Shown: positions 1 to 9,084 of the stretch, piece by piece
How positions within the stretch are numbered: the stretch's first letter is position 1
How the letters are laid out: every line of letters begins with the position of its first letter
Assembly: GCF_000686725.1 (NCBI RefSeq)
Contig: NZ_KK366007.1
Coordinates: 124,001-188,000, forward strand
From: Clostridium akagii DSM 12554
GTDB taxonomy: Bacteria > Bacillota > Clostridia > Clostridiales > Clostridiaceae
Length of the DNA: 64,000 nt
Reading direction: 5' to 3'
The notes under the pieces: model-generated
Seen by the model: only the letters and a program-made list of their open reading frames with translations
What the model was told of the DNA's origin: nothing
Database searches by the model: none
Position numbers and translations under genes: made by a program

Positions 1-43
1 CTACATTACCAAGCCCAAGTAATGCGATTTCTATTTTATTCAT
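1..43 (-). CDS. hom: Homoserine dehydrogenase, N-terminal fragment
   Basis: Only the first 14 codons are inside the window; the rest lies beyond position 1. They read MNKIEIALLGLGNV, a first beta strand running into a GxGN nucleotide-binding turn, as at the start of homoserine dehydrogenase, which reduces aspartate semialdehyde to homoserine. A GAGGAGG ribosome site (51-57) is ideally spaced from the ATG at 43. The gene follows thrB by 40 bp on the same strand, and this neighbour makes hom the best call. The fragment is too short to prove it by itself. Confidence 0.72.
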   Translation of the reverse strand, partial: MNKIEIALLGLGNV

Positions 44-83
44 TAATATTCCTCCTCAAAATCATATGCTTTTGATAATTTTA

Positions 84-977
84 TTATACAATTATGGCAC
101 CACATATATCGGGTTCTAAAATTTTCATTTTCCAACAGGCACTTGTGGTTTTTAAAAAAGCATCCATTTTGTTATAAAATTCACTATTGTGTTTATCTAT
201 AATAATCATAAGAGTTGATCCGGAACCACTTATAAATTCCCCTAGAGCATTAAATTCTTTGGATTTATCAAAAATCAAGTCCATATCTTTTATAGCAGGT
301 CCTCTAAAAGGTTGATGTATCTTATCCTGTAAACTTGTTCTTAGGTTTGAAAAATCTTTTTTATATAGTGAAGAAATAAGCATAGCAGCTCTTGAAATGT
401 TAAATACACAATCACTTTTACTATAATTTTCAGGTAAAATCTTTCTACTGCTTTCAGTACTCATTTGAAAGTTTGGAATTAAAGCCACAAACAATAAATC
501 TTCAGGAAGATTGATTTTAGAGTAAACAACATTATTATTTTCAACTAAAGATATATTAAATCCACCAATTAAAGCTGGGACAACATTATCAGGATGTCCT
601 TCGATTTTGGTAGCTAGATTTATGATTTCCTGCTCCGTCATTATTTTATTCATAAAATAATTTGCTGCATTAATTCCAGCAGCTATGCAAGTAGCACTAC
701 TGCCTAGACCTCTTGAAAGGGGAACATCAGAGTTTATAACATTTATATAAAAACCCTTGTGTTTAAAATTGTATTTCTTAAAAGCTTCTAACATGCTGAA
801 ATAAATAAGATTATCCTCTATTGCTATTGAGGATGGCTTACCATTTTGTAAAAAGATTAGGCCATCACTTTCAATTTCATCAAATTCAAATTCGTTGTAA
901 AGTTTGAGAGCAAGTCCAAAACAGTCAAATCCAGCACCAATGTTAGCAGTACTTGCTGGAACTTTGATTTTTATCAT
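84..977 (-). CDS. thrB: Homoserine kinase (GHMP family)
   Basis: Phosphorylates homoserine with ATP in the cytoplasm, the step before threonine synthase. The 297-residue product has the N-terminal GHMP signature (PASTANIGAGFDCFG, residues 8-21), the glycine/serine-rich ATP loop PLSRGLGSSAT (about 86-96) and a C-terminal SGSGST loop. Length is normal for ThrB. I start at the ATG at 977 because an AGGGGATGA ribosome site precedes it and the family motif begins at once; an upstream in-frame ATG at 998-1001 would overlap the preceding gene and has no better site. It lies 4 bp after the ACT-domain gene and 40 bp before hom, forming a threonine-branch operon. Confidence 0.93.
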   Translation of the reverse strand: MIKIKVPASTANIGAGFDCFGLALKLYNEFEFDEIESDGLIFLQNGKPSSIAIEDNLIYFSMLEAFKKYNFKHKGFYINVINSDVPLSRGLGSSATCIAAGINAANYFMNKIMTEQEIINLATKIEGHPDNVVPALIGGFNISLVENNNVVYSKINLPEDLLFVALIPNFQMSTESSRKILPENYSKSDCVFNISRAAMLISSLYKKDFSNLRTSLQDKIHQPFRGPAIKDMDLIFDKSKEFNALGEFISGSGSTLMIIIDKHNSEFYNKMDAFLKTTSACWKMKILEPDICGAIIV

Positions 978-981
978 AAAT

Positions 982-1425
982 TCATCCCCTATCCATTGCA
1001 ATTAAGTCAAGTTTAATTACATTTTCAGTATTTTTTATATTTTGAAGTAAATCTTCAAATTCAATTATTAAATTAAATATATCAAAGGTTATTGTAACAT
1101 TTGCAGCATTGTTTATAGGTATGTCTTGATTTATTGTAAGGATATTAGCATGATTATCAGCCATTATATCCAGTATTCTTGAAAGTGTGCCAGATTTATG
1201 GCCAAGAAGTAGGCACATTGTAACTTTATTGCTTTTCCCAGATTCAGAAACTGTAAATACAGAATCTCTATATTTGTAATAAGCACTTCTACTTATTCCA
1301 ACAAATCTTACTGCTTCAGTTATATCGTGGGCTTTTTTTGTATTTAAAAGATCTTTAACCAGGATTACTTTTTTAAATATATCTGGTAAAACTTTTGTAT
1401 CAACTAATAGATATTTATTTTCCAT
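982..1425 (-). CDS. pheB: ACT-domain regulator, PheB/ThrR (UPF0735) family
   Basis: A 147-residue protein. An N-terminal helical part (residues 1-70) includes a helix-turn-helix-like stretch around DITEAVRFVGISRSAYYKY. A C-terminal ACT domain (about 70-147, LLLGHKSGTLSRILDIMA) is of the type that senses amino acids. In Bacillus subtilis the PheB/ThrR homologue represses threonine biosynthesis genes; here it is the first gene of an operon with thrB and hom, which fits that role. The start at 1425 follows a GAAGGTGAT ribosome site; the reading frame stays open to 1485 without a better site. Family assignment is firm; the regulatory target is inferred from position. Confidence 0.85.
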   Translation of the reverse strand: MENKYLLVDTKVLPDIFKKVILVKDLLNTKKAHDITEAVRFVGISRSAYYKYRDSVFTVSESGKSNKVTMCLLLGHKSGTLSRILDIMADNHANILTINQDIPINNAANVTITFDIFNLIIEFEDLLQNIKNTENVIKLDLIAMDRG

Positions 1426-1464
1426 ATTTATATCACCTTCCATTAAAAAACGTACACTACATAC

Positions 1465-1476
1465 ATACAGCTGTAT
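1465..1476. promoter_or_regulatory. Palindrome in the leader of the threonine operon
   Basis: ATACAGCTGTAT is a perfect 12-bp palindrome 40 bp upstream of the ACT-domain regulator start and just downstream of a minus-strand TATAAT (1488-1493). The position suits an operator at or just after the transcription start. Whether the ACT protein binds it is inference. Confidence 0.3.
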
Positions 1477-1741
1477 ACGTATCAAGGATTATATATGATA
1501 TCCTATCATATTATTTACTTTATTACAACAAAATTTTAGATGAGAGCATAGGTTGAATTAGGTTATAATATATATGAAGCTATTTTTAAAAATTTGTTTA
1601 TAAAACGTTAAAAAAGTTAGATAGTAATATTAAGTATTAAATGCTAAACTTATAGAAGGTATCTTCAAAACAATAACTAATTTATATATTAGTATATTTT
1701 GTTCTAGGTGCGGAATACAAGAGAAGAAATGGGGGAGCATT

Positions 1742-3586
1742 ATGTTTAATAAAAATTTTGGAGATAAAAAATTTAAAATTGCAGCTTTTTATTCTTTAGG
1801 AGTAATTATTGCAGTTCTTATATTAAACTATATGGTAGTCAGTATGAAAACCGAGCAAATTACTTATAATAAATTTCTAGATTTACTTTCGCAAAAGAAG
1901 ATTTCAGAGGTGCAAGTAACTCAAGATAGACTTACAATAATTCCTAAAGATAACAGTGGAATAGGCAAAAAAATATTGTATACTGGTAGAATTAGTGATC
2001 TTGATCTGAAGAATGAACTTAAGGCTTCAGGTGCAGATATAACAGCTCCATCAAGTAATGATGATCCTCTAATAAATTTTCTGCTTACATATGTAATACC
2101 TATTGGAATATTACTAATAGCTGGAAGATTTTTATTTGGTAGAATAGATAAAAAACTTGGTAGTGGGGTTATGTCTTTTGGCAAAAACAATGCAAAAGTA
2201 TATGCTGAAAGCGAGACAGGGGTTACTTTTTTAGATGTTGCAGGACAAGATGAAGCTAAAGAATCCCTTATGGAGATAGTGGATTTTCTTCATAATCAGG
2301 ATAAATATATAAAAATAGGTGCAAGGCTTCCTAAGGGAGCATTACTAGTCGGACCTCCAGGAACAGGGAAGACTTTACTTGCAAAGGCGGTGGCAGGAGA
2401 AGCAAAAGTGCCATTTTTCTCTATGTCAGGTTCCAATTTTGTGGAGATGTTTGTGGGAATGGGAGCATCAAGAGTAAGAGACTTATTTCAGCAAGCTCAA
2501 CAAAAAGCACCGTGTATAATTTTTATTGATGAAATAGACGCAATAGGTAAAAGTAGAGATACAGCCGGTATGGGTGGCGGTAACGATGAAAGAGAACAGA
2601 CTTTAAATCAACTACTATCTGAGATGGACGGTTTTGATTCTTCAGTGGGAGTTGTGATTCTTGCAGCTACAAATAGACCAGAAGTTTTAGATAAGGCATT
2701 ATTAAGACCAGGTAGATTTGACAGAAGGGTAATAGTTGATAGACCGGATTTAAAGGGTAGAGAAAATATTTTAATAGTACATTCCAAAGGTGTAAAACTT
2801 TCAAGTGAGGTTAGACTTGATAAAATTGCAAAAGCAACTTCGGGTGCAGTGGGCGCAGACCTTGCCAATATGATAAATGAAGCAGCGTTATTTGCTGTTA
2901 AAAATGGAAGAGAAGAGATCTGCCAAGGAGATCTTGAAGAAGCTGTAGAAGTGGTAATAGCAGGTAAAGAGAAAAAGGATAAAATCTTATCTGGACCGGA
3001 GAAGAAATCAGTAGCTTTCCATGAAGTTGGGCATGCAATTGTGGCGGCATTATTAAAACATACAGATCCAGTTCATAAAATAACTATTGTTCCTAGAACC
3101 ATGGGCGCTTTAGGATATACAATGCAATTACCAGAAGAAGAAAAAAATCTAGTTTCAAAGGAAGAAATGATAGATGAGATTACGGTGTTACTTGGAGGTA
3201 GGTCTGCAGAGGAAGTTGAATTTAATAGTATATCTACAGGGGCTTCAAATGATATAGAAAGAGCCACAAAGATGGCAAGAAATATGGTGACAATATACGG
3301 CATGACAGATAAATTTGATATGATGGCACTAGAATCAGTTGAAAGCAGATATTTAGATGGAAGACCAGTTCAAACTTGTAGCGCTGAAACTGCTACGTTG
3401 ATTGATGGGGAAACATTAAGTATAATAAGAACAGCTCATGAAAAGGCAAAGGCAATACTAACTAAAAATCATGATTTACTTATAAAAATAGCCGGAGTTT
3501 TAATTGAAAAAGAAACTATTATGGGTGATGAGTTTATGGAAATCGTAAAGGAGAGTTCAGCATGGAAGGAAAAGATAGAAGTTTAG
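1742..3586 (+). CDS. ftsH: ATP-dependent zinc metalloprotease FtsH
   Basis: Membrane-anchored AAA+ protease that unfolds and degrades membrane and short-lived cytosolic proteins. Two membrane segments (about residues 12-34 and 110-133) flank an extracytoplasmic loop. The AAA+ module follows with Walker A GPPGTGKT (204-211), Walker B IFIDEID (260-266), the [11 protein letters not shown] pore/SRH region and arginine-rich LRPGRFDRR (321-329). The zinc site is HEVGH (427-431). At 614 residues it is a normal FtsH. A GGGGGAG ribosome site precedes the ATG. The 3' end overlaps the helicase gene by 25 bp, so the two are translationally coupled. It is not next to tilS/hpt, the usual ftsH neighbourhood, so it may be a second copy. 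Confidence 0.95.
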   Translation: MFNKNFGDKKFKIAAFYSLGVIIAVLILNYMVVSMKTEQITYNKFLDLLSQKKISEVQVTQDRLTIIPKDNSGIGKKILYTGRISDLDLKNELKASGADITAPSSNDDPLINFLLTYVIPIGILLIAGRFLFGRIDKKLGSGVMSFGKNNAKVYAESETGVTFLDVAGQDEAKESLMEIVDFLHNQDKYIKIGARLPKGALLVGPPGTGKTLLAKAVAGEAKVPFFSMSGSNFVEMFVGMGASRVRDLFQQAQQKAPCIIFIDEIDAIGKSRDTAGMGGGNDEREQTLNQLLSEMDGFDSSVGVVILAATNRPEVLDKALLRPGRFDRRVIVDRPDLKGRENILIVHSKGVKLSSEVRLDKIAKATSGAVGADLANMINEAALFAVKNGREEICQGDLEEAVEVVIAGKEKKDKILSGPEKKSVAFHEVGHAIVAALLKHTDPVHKITIVPRTMGALGYTMQLPEEEKNLVSKEEMIDEITVLLGGRSAEEVEFNSISTGASNDIERATKMARNMVTIYGMTDKFDMMALESVESRYLDGRPVQTCSAETATLIDGETLSIIRTAHEKAKAILTKNHDLLIKIAGVLIEKETIMGDEFMEIVKESSAWKEKIEV

Positions 3587-5703
3587 AAGAGTTAATGAAG
3601 GAAAAAGAGGATAATGAATTCATTATAGAAGAAAATAGGCTCAAAGGTGTAATAGAATTAATAACTAAAGAAATACTTAACTATGTTAGAAAGAGAAAAG
3701 AAGTAACTAAATATATAATTGATAGTAGGAAAAAAAACATCGAGGAATTTAAAGATGATGAAGATAGAGTAATGGAATATTTTGATCATGAGACATTTGT
3801 TAAGGAGGAATCTTATAAAACTATAGATAGAAAGTTTAAAGAGCTTACTATTCTTAAAACTTCTCCTTATTTTGGCAGGGTAGATTTTAAAGATGAAGAT
3901 TCTGATGAGGAAAAAGTTTATATAGGAAGGTTCGGGGTTACCACACAGGGTCAATATGAGCCATTAGTGGTAGATTGGAGAGCACCAGTTTCATCTCTAT
4001 TTTATACGTCAAGTCTTGGGCCAAACAGGTATAGGGCACCTAAAAGTGAAATAGAAGTGGATATACTCAAGAAAAGACAGTATATAATTAAAAAGGAAAA
4101 ATTGATGGGGCTTTTTGATTCTGCAGTAGACGTTAGAGATGAAATATTACAGCTAGTGTTAAGTAAAAATGCAGAGGAAAAGCTTACTGATATTGTTATG
4201 TCCATACAAGAAGAACAAGATAAAATAATTAGAGAACCAAGAAATAATATAGTCGTAGTTAATGGAGTTGCTGGAAGTGGTAAAACCACTATTGCACTTC
4301 ATAGGGTTGCATTTTTACTCTATAATAATAGAGAAGTACTTCAAGACAAGGTACTAATTCTTGGACCAAATCCTATATTTATGGAATATATATCTTCTGT
4401 ACTTCCTAGTCTTGGGGAGGGTGGAACTATGCAACAAACCTATGCCGATTTTGCTTTAGATCTTATGGATATAAGAAAAAATAAGGTTATGAGTTCTGAA
4501 GTGTATATGGAAAAAATCTTGAGTAATGACAAAGCATTTATAGAAGATTTAATATATAAAAATAGTGATGACTTTACAGAAGAACTAAACAAATTAATAG
4601 AGAATATTGAAAAAAAACAATATAAATTTGAAGATATAATATATAATGATAAAGTTGTTGTTAGCACAGAAGAATGTGAAAAAATGTACAATGAATATTA
4701 TAAAAGGTTACCACTTTTTAGAAGAACGAGGAAAATAAGAAGGATAATATTTTCTAAATTAAAAGATGAAAGAGATAATAAAGTTAGAAAAATAGAAGAA
4801 GAGTATAGAAATACATTAAAAGCCTTGAGTGAAGACGAATTAACATTACAAGGAACGTCTATAGACTATGAAAGAAGACTTAAAATTAAAAATGTAGTCA
4901 GAGAGATTATGAAAGTTAAAGAAACACTTCTTTGGCTTGATAACCCAAGTATTTATGAATTATACAGCAGCATAAATAAAAGAGATTTTTATACCATAGA
5001 TGATTTAACTGCTTTACTTTATCTTACATTAAAATTTGAAGGAATTTCAATGGGCAGAGAAATAAAACATGTAATTATTGATGAAGCTCAAGATTACAGT
5101 AGCTTAGCATTAAAGGTTATTAGAGAAATCACAGGAACATTAGGTATGACGATAGTTGGAGATAGTAACCAAAGAATTATACCAATTAAAGTAGAAATAC
5201 CTTTTAACAGCATAGAAAATATAATACATAATATTGAGGTTAAGCATTTTAAACTTAACAAGAGTTATAGATCTACTCAGCAAATTATGGAATATGCTAA
5301 TAAGTTTTTAAAGGACGAAGCTATTGTACCATTAGTTAGAAATGGTGAGCCTGTAAATGTAATAAAAATTTCAAAGGTAGAAGAGGTTACAGATAATATA
5401 CTTTCATTAGTAAATGAATACAAAGAAAAACAATATGAAAGCATAGCCATAATATGTAAAGATTTAAAGAGTACTGAAAAATATGGTAGGTTACTAAAAA
5501 AAATAGAGAATATAAAAATTATTGATAGAGAAGACATGATGTATAAGGGCGGCATTGTTGCAATACCTTTATATTTTGCAAAAGGACTTGAATTCGACGC
5601 AGTTATAATTTTGGATGAAGCAGAACAAAAAGAAGACAAATACATGTACGTTATGTCAACAAGGGCACTACATGAATTATCAGTAGTAAAACTACAGCCA
5701 TAA
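3562..5703 (+). CDS. helD: HelD-type UvrD/Rep superfamily 1 helicase (RNA polymerase recycling factor)
   Basis: A 713-residue superfamily 1 ATPase. The first 200 residues hold a charged coiled-coil arm followed by FGVTTQGQYEPLVVDWRAPVSSLFY, typical of HelD. Walker A GVAGSGKTT is at 235-243, the central part is long and charged, motif II DEAQD is at 507-511, and LNKSYRST is motif IV. HelD proteins strip stalled RNA polymerase from DNA, using the N-terminal arm in the secondary channel. The gene starts inside ftsH in another frame, with a GGAG ribosome site within the ftsH coding end. It could instead act as a DNA helicase; HelD is favoured by the N-terminal signature and length. Confidence 0.88.
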   Translation: MEGKDRSLEELMKEKEDNEFIIEENRLKGVIELITKEILNYVRKRKEVTKYIIDSRKKNIEEFKDDEDRVMEYFDHETFVKEESYKTIDRKFKELTILKTSPYFGRVDFKDEDSDEEKVYIGRFGVTTQGQYEPLVVDWRAPVSSLFYTSSLGPNRYRAPKSEIEVDILKKRQYIIKKEKLMGLFDSAVDVRDEILQLVLSKNAEEKLTDIVMSIQEEQDKIIREPRNNIVVVNGVAGSGKTTIALHRVAFLLYNNREVLQDKVLILGPNPIFMEYISSVLPSLGEGGTMQQTYADFALDLMDIRKNKVMSSEVYMEKILSNDKAFIEDLIYKNSDDFTEELNKLIENIEKKQYKFEDIIYNDKVVVSTEECEKMYNEYYKRLPLFRRTRKIRRIIFSKLKDERDNKVRKIEEEYRNTLKALSEDELTLQGTSIDYERRLKIKNVVREIMKVKETLLWLDNPSIYELYSSINKRDFYTIDDLTALLYLTLKFEGISMGREIKHVIIDEAQDYSSLALKVIREITGTLGMTIVGDSNQRIIPIKVEIPFNSIENIIHNIEVKHFKLNKSYRSTQQIMEYANKFLKDEAIVPLVRNGEPVNVIKISKVEEVTDNILSLVNEYKEKQYESIAIICKDLKSTEKYGRLLKKIENIKIIDREDMMYKGGIVAIPLYFAKGLEFDAVIILDEAEQKEDKYMYVMSTRALHELSVVKLQP

Positions 5704-5786
5704 TGAAAAATGAGGGTATCATGGTGATGCATGCTCAAATAGCATTTTTCACGTGCATAGCTATGCTACGTCTCATAAGTTATTAA

Positions 5787-5829
5787 GGACAAGTAACAAG
5801 TAACAAGTGACAAGTGAGAAGCTTGTGAG
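5787..5829 (+). repeat. Post-gene ACAAGTG heptamer repeat
   Basis: Four tandem 7-bp units (ACAAGTA, ACAAGTA, ACAAGTG, ACAAGTG; 5789-5816) run into GAGAAGCTTGTGAGG. The same motif recurs after many stop codons in this window and lies immediately before the terminator at 5830. Confidence 0.75.
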
Positions 5830-5877
5830 GGTGCTCTAGGAAAATGCTATTAAGTATTTTCCTAGGGCACCTTTTTT
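5830..5877 (+). terminator. Intrinsic terminator after helD
   Basis: A 16-bp stem starting GGTGCTCTAGGAAAAT (5830-5845), a 10-nt loop, the matching arm at 5856-5871, then TTTTTT. It closes the ftsH-helD unit. Confidence 0.9.
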
Positions 5878-6071
5878 AATAAACTTGAAATATTTGTTAA
5901 ACTATGTTAACCTTTTTGAGGAAACTATGATTTTATAAGTTAAAAGGTTCACAAGTTAAGAGGTAAGGAGAAGTCTGCGGATTTAGCCGAAAAATCAATA
6001 AAAGTAGAATGAAAACAATTATAAGGGTTTTTAACTTGTCACTTTTAATTCTTATTATACTGGGAGGTGAC
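5878..6071. other. Non-coding stretch before the MATE gene
   Basis: No gene is supported here. It contains degraded copies of the ACAAGT repeat (AAGTTAAAAGGTTCACAAGTTAAG at 5938-5961 in plain form, and the reverse form AACTTGTCAC near 6034) and a copy of the TCTGC-type hairpin remnant near 5972-5996. The reading frame of the MATE gene is open back to 6009, but this repeat content argues that 6009-6071 is not coding. Confidence 0.5.
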
Positions 6072-7430
6072 ATGATGGATAGTTCCAAGGAATTGGCAAA
6101 TGAAAAAATAGGAAAACTGCTTTTGAAATTTTCTATACCGGCTGTTATAGGTATGCTTGTAAATGCAATGTACTCTGTTGTAGACAGGATATTTGTTGGC
6201 AGGGGTGTTGGATCATTGGCACTCTCAGGTGTGGCCATAACATTTCCAATAACAAATGTAATTATGGCAATTGGAATGCTTGTTGGAACAGGGGCAGCAG
6301 CAGTTATATCAATTAAACTTGGTAAAAAAGATAAAAATGGTGCGGAAAAAGTAATAGGCAATGCATATACAATGACAGTTATTTTATCTATACTATTAAG
6401 TATTTTAGGAATTATATTTCTAAATCCAATATTAAAATTACTTGGAGCAAGCTCGGAAACTTTTATATACGCAAAGCAATTCGCAATAATTTTGCTAGCT
6501 GGAGCAGTGCTACAAAATGTGGGGTTTGGATTGAATCCACTTATGCGTTCCGAGGGAGCACCTAAGATGGCTATGTTAACTATGCTAATAGGTGCTATTT
6601 TAAACGTTATGATAAATCCACTTTTGATATTTGTTTTTAAGTTTGGTGTCAGAGGATCAGCTTTTGCCACAGTTATTTCTCAGACAGTATGTTCAGTTTG
6701 GATATTACTTTATTTTACTAGAGGTAAGAGTCTGTTAAAGCTTAGAAGAAAAAACATGAAACTTAAAAAGGTTATAGTAAGAGAAATCATAGCAATAGGA
6801 ATGTCTCCTTTTGCTATGCAAATTGCAGCAAGCATAGTTACCATAGCTTTTAACACAACACTTAAAAGATATGGTGGAGATCTTGCTATAGCAGCGTACT
6901 CTCTTATAACTAGTATTACGGTGCTCATACTTATGCCTTTGATAGGAATAAATCAAGGAGCACAACCCATAATTGGATATAATTATGGTGCTAAAGATAT
7001 GATTAGGGTTAAAAAAACATTGGTATATGCTACTATTGCTGCAAGCTGTGTTTCAATAATTGGATTTATACTAGTGCAATTATTTGCTACTCAAATAATT
7101 AGCATTTTCAATACAAGTGATACTAGGCTTATAAGTATAGGGTCTAATGGATTATCTATTTATCTTAAGATGTTTGCTTTTGTTGGAATGCAAGCAAGTT
7201 TTTCAAATTATTTTCAGTCAATTGGGAAGGCAAAACATTCAATGTTTCTAAGTTTATCAAGGCAGATTATATTGCTTATACCATTAGTACTTATATTACC
7301 AAATTTTTTTGGACTAAACGGTGTGTGGATAGCAGGAGCTGTTTCAGATATTACATCTGCGCTAGTAGCTGCTATTTTTATTGTAGTTGAAATGAAAAAT
7401 AATTCTCAAGTTAAAAGTCTCACCAGTTGA
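6072..7430 (+). CDS. MATE family multidrug efflux transporter
   Basis: A 452-residue integral membrane protein with twelve predicted helices in two similar halves, as in MATE antiporters that export cationic drugs or metabolites against Na+ or H+. The first half opens with KLLLKFSIPAVIGMLVNAMYSVVDRIFVG, the family signature; the second half repeats the pattern with GINQGAQPIIGYNYGA. I chose the ATG at 6072 because GGGAGGTGAC precedes it directly. An earlier in-frame ATG at 6009 lacks a ribosome site and would add a stretch made of repeat sequence. Substrate unknown. Confidence 0.9.
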   Translation: MMDSSKELANEKIGKLLLKFSIPAVIGMLVNAMYSVVDRIFVGRGVGSLALSGVAITFPITNVIMAIGMLVGTGAAAVISIKLGKKDKNGAEKVIGNAYTMTVILSILLSILGIIFLNPILKLLGASSETFIYAKQFAIILLAGAVLQNVGFGLNPLMRSEGAPKMAMLTMLIGAILNVMINPLLIFVFKFGVRGSAFATVISQTVCSVWILLYFTRGKSLLKLRRKNMKLKKVIVREIIAIGMSPFAMQIAASIVTIAFNTTLKRYGGDLAIAAYSLITSITVLILMPLIGINQGAQPIIGYNYGAKDMIRVKKTLVYATIAASCVSIIGFILVQLFATQIISIFNTSDTRLISIGSNGLSIYLKMFAFVGMQASFSNYFQSIGKAKHSMFLSLSRQIILLIPLVLILPNFFGLNGVWIAGAVSDITSALVAAIFIVVEMKNNSQVKSLTS

Positions 7431-7496
7431 TATATATATAACTGGTGCTTTATAAAACAATATAGGTGTATAGGAATTTTGAGGAGGAAATGATAC

Positions 7497-8963
7497 ATGG
7501 CGTGGTTGAAAAAAATTTTAAGTCATCATAAATATAAGTACACCATTGAAATAATGGTACTGGTAGTAGTTGGTGCTATATTATTAAATACATTATTTAT
7601 ATATCCAATAATGGGTAAAAGTGATAACGGGGATTTTCATAGATTAATTTTATTTGGAGGGCTTTCAAATTTATCCAATGGATATAAGGAAATTTATGAT
7701 GGTTTTGTACATCTCAATTATTCAATATCAATGCCAGGTATATACATTCCTTTTTACATAGATTGGGTTTCTGAAACTATACCGCTAAAGTTAGCAGTAT
7801 TCATTTCATTGTTTGCACATAATTTTCACAATAGTTTGTTTGATATAAGATATTTATCTTTTATCTATTCTATAATATTTTTAATAGGTATATTTCTAAT
7901 AATTAATTTTAAAAAATTCTCATATTTGCTTAAAGTAACAGCAGGAATTTTTATTATTTTGTTTTTCACAGATATTTCATATTTGGAGTTCTTTAATTCT
8001 TTTTTTGGAGAAGCAGGTACCATAGTATTCTTTTTTCTCAGCATTGGAACATACCTAAATTTAATCAGTAAGGATAAACCTAAAATAAGAAATTTTATAT
8101 ATTTTTTTGTAGCTTCAGCTTGTTTTTTAACCTCCAAATCACAGGAATTACCATTACTTATTTTTATGTTAATTATATATATAGCTCTTTTTATTTACTA
8201 CAAAGGCAAGTCACAAAGAAAATGTATTGTGATTGCTTCGATATTGGTCATTATAATTTGTGCGGCTTCATATTTTTCATTGACAGATACTATGAATGAA
8301 AATAATGTGTATCAATCAGTTTTTTCGGGAATACTCAGGGGATCTAAAACTCCAGAGAAGGATTTACAGGAACTTGGTATAAATAAGAAATTTATGGTGT
8401 TTTATGGTCATTCATTTTATGAGACATATAATGGAAATGATCCTGTGGGACAAGAGATGCTAAAAGAATTCTACCCGAAGGTTTCTCCTGTTAAAGTACT
8501 AGGTTTTTATTTTAATCATTTGGACAGGCTTTGGGAAAAAATTGTTGACTCAGCAGATAATGCATATGCTTTTTCGTTGCCTAGTAAAAGCAATTTTATA
8601 AAGGGTCAGTATACTTCTAATAAGCTTGTAAATACTTTTAGAACAAGACTTATAAAAAAATATCCGTATATTCACCACAATATAAATATATACATTATAT
8701 TCTCAATTTTGTATTTAGGAATAGCTGTGTTTTATTTTATAAAGCATAAAGATAAAGATCAACGTCTTCTCATATTAATGTTGCTGTTTATTCTTGCATC
8801 AGGATCATCTCAACTTATGTTACCGGTTATAGGTTCAGGGCATGGGGATTTTGGAAAACATTTATTCCTTTTGAATTTATCCTATGATATTATGGCTGGA
8901 ACTTCTTTGCTTTGGGTTGCAAATCTTGGAGAAAAAGCGGTTAGGAGATATAAGGAAAAGTGA
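7497..8963 (+). CDS. Polytopic membrane protein, possible GT-C type glycosyltransferase (WsfD-like)
   Basis: A 488-residue protein with about 10-12 membrane helices. After the first helix (residues 18-36) comes KSDNGDFHRL, an acidic motif in the first external loop, then FNSFFGEAGTIVFFF in a later loop. This layout resembles GT-C glycosyltransferases, where the acidic residues of the first loop are catalytic, and recalls the WsfD-type proteins of surface glycan clusters. No glycan genes are adjacent. The start has a GGAGGAAATGATAC ribosome site. The stop codon TGA is itself part of the post-gene repeat GTGACAAGTTACAAG. The function is a suggestion only. Confidence 0.6.
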   Translation: MAWLKKILSHHKYKYTIEIMVLVVVGAILLNTLFIYPIMGKSDNGDFHRLILFGGLSNLSNGYKEIYDGFVHLNYSISMPGIYIPFYIDWVSETIPLKLAVFISLFAHNFHNSLFDIRYLSFIYSIIFLIGIFLIINFKKFSYLLKVTAGIFIILFFTDISYLEFFNSFFGEAGTIVFFFLSIGTYLNLISKDKPKIRNFIYFFVASACFLTSKSQELPLLIFMLIIYIALFIYYKGKSQRKCIVIASILVIIICAASYFSLTDTMNENNVYQSVFSGILRGSKTPEKDLQELGINKKFMVFYGHSFYETYNGNDPVGQEMLKEFYPKVSPVKVLGFYFNHLDRLWEKIVDSADNAYAFSLPSKSNFIKGQYTSNKLVNTFRTRLIKKYPYIHHNINIYIIFSILYLGIAVFYFIKHKDKDQRLLILMLLFILASGSSQLMLPVIGSGHGDFGKHLFLLNLSYDIMAGTSLLWVANLGEKAVRRYKEK

Positions 8964-8976
8964 CAAGTTACAAGTT
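8960..8976 (+). repeat. Post-gene ACAAGT repeat
   Basis: GTGACAAGTTACAAGTT; the TGA stop of the preceding gene is embedded in it. It abuts the terminator at 8978. Confidence 0.65.
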
Positions 8977-8977
8977 G

Positions 8978-9024
8978 AAATAGGGATATAAGTGAAGGGA
9001 CCCCTTCACTTATATCCCTATTTT
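8978..9024. terminator. Bidirectional terminator between convergent genes
   Basis: A nearly perfect stem of about 20 bp (AAATAGGGATATAAGTGAAG against its complement), flanked by A-rich and T-rich ends. It serves both the membrane protein gene on the plus strand and the aminopeptidase gene on the minus strand. Confidence 0.85.
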
Positions 9025-9084
9025 AATAATAACAGAAAATCTTCATCAACGTGCACTATCAACTTGAAATCGATATTGCTGTTA

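Noticed and set aside
5789-5816. Tandem ACAAGTG units as a CRISPR array
   Set aside because: Units are 7 bp with no spacers; the same motif recurs after unrelated genes.
6009-6071. Longer N terminus for the MATE transporter
   Set aside because: The stretch contains a reversed ACAAGT repeat and the first ATG has no ribosome site, unlike the ATG at 6072.
5933-6670. 245-codon open frame antisense to the MATE gene
   Set aside because: A shadow of the real gene: low-complexity Ile/Pro/Ser product, no ribosome site, no domain.
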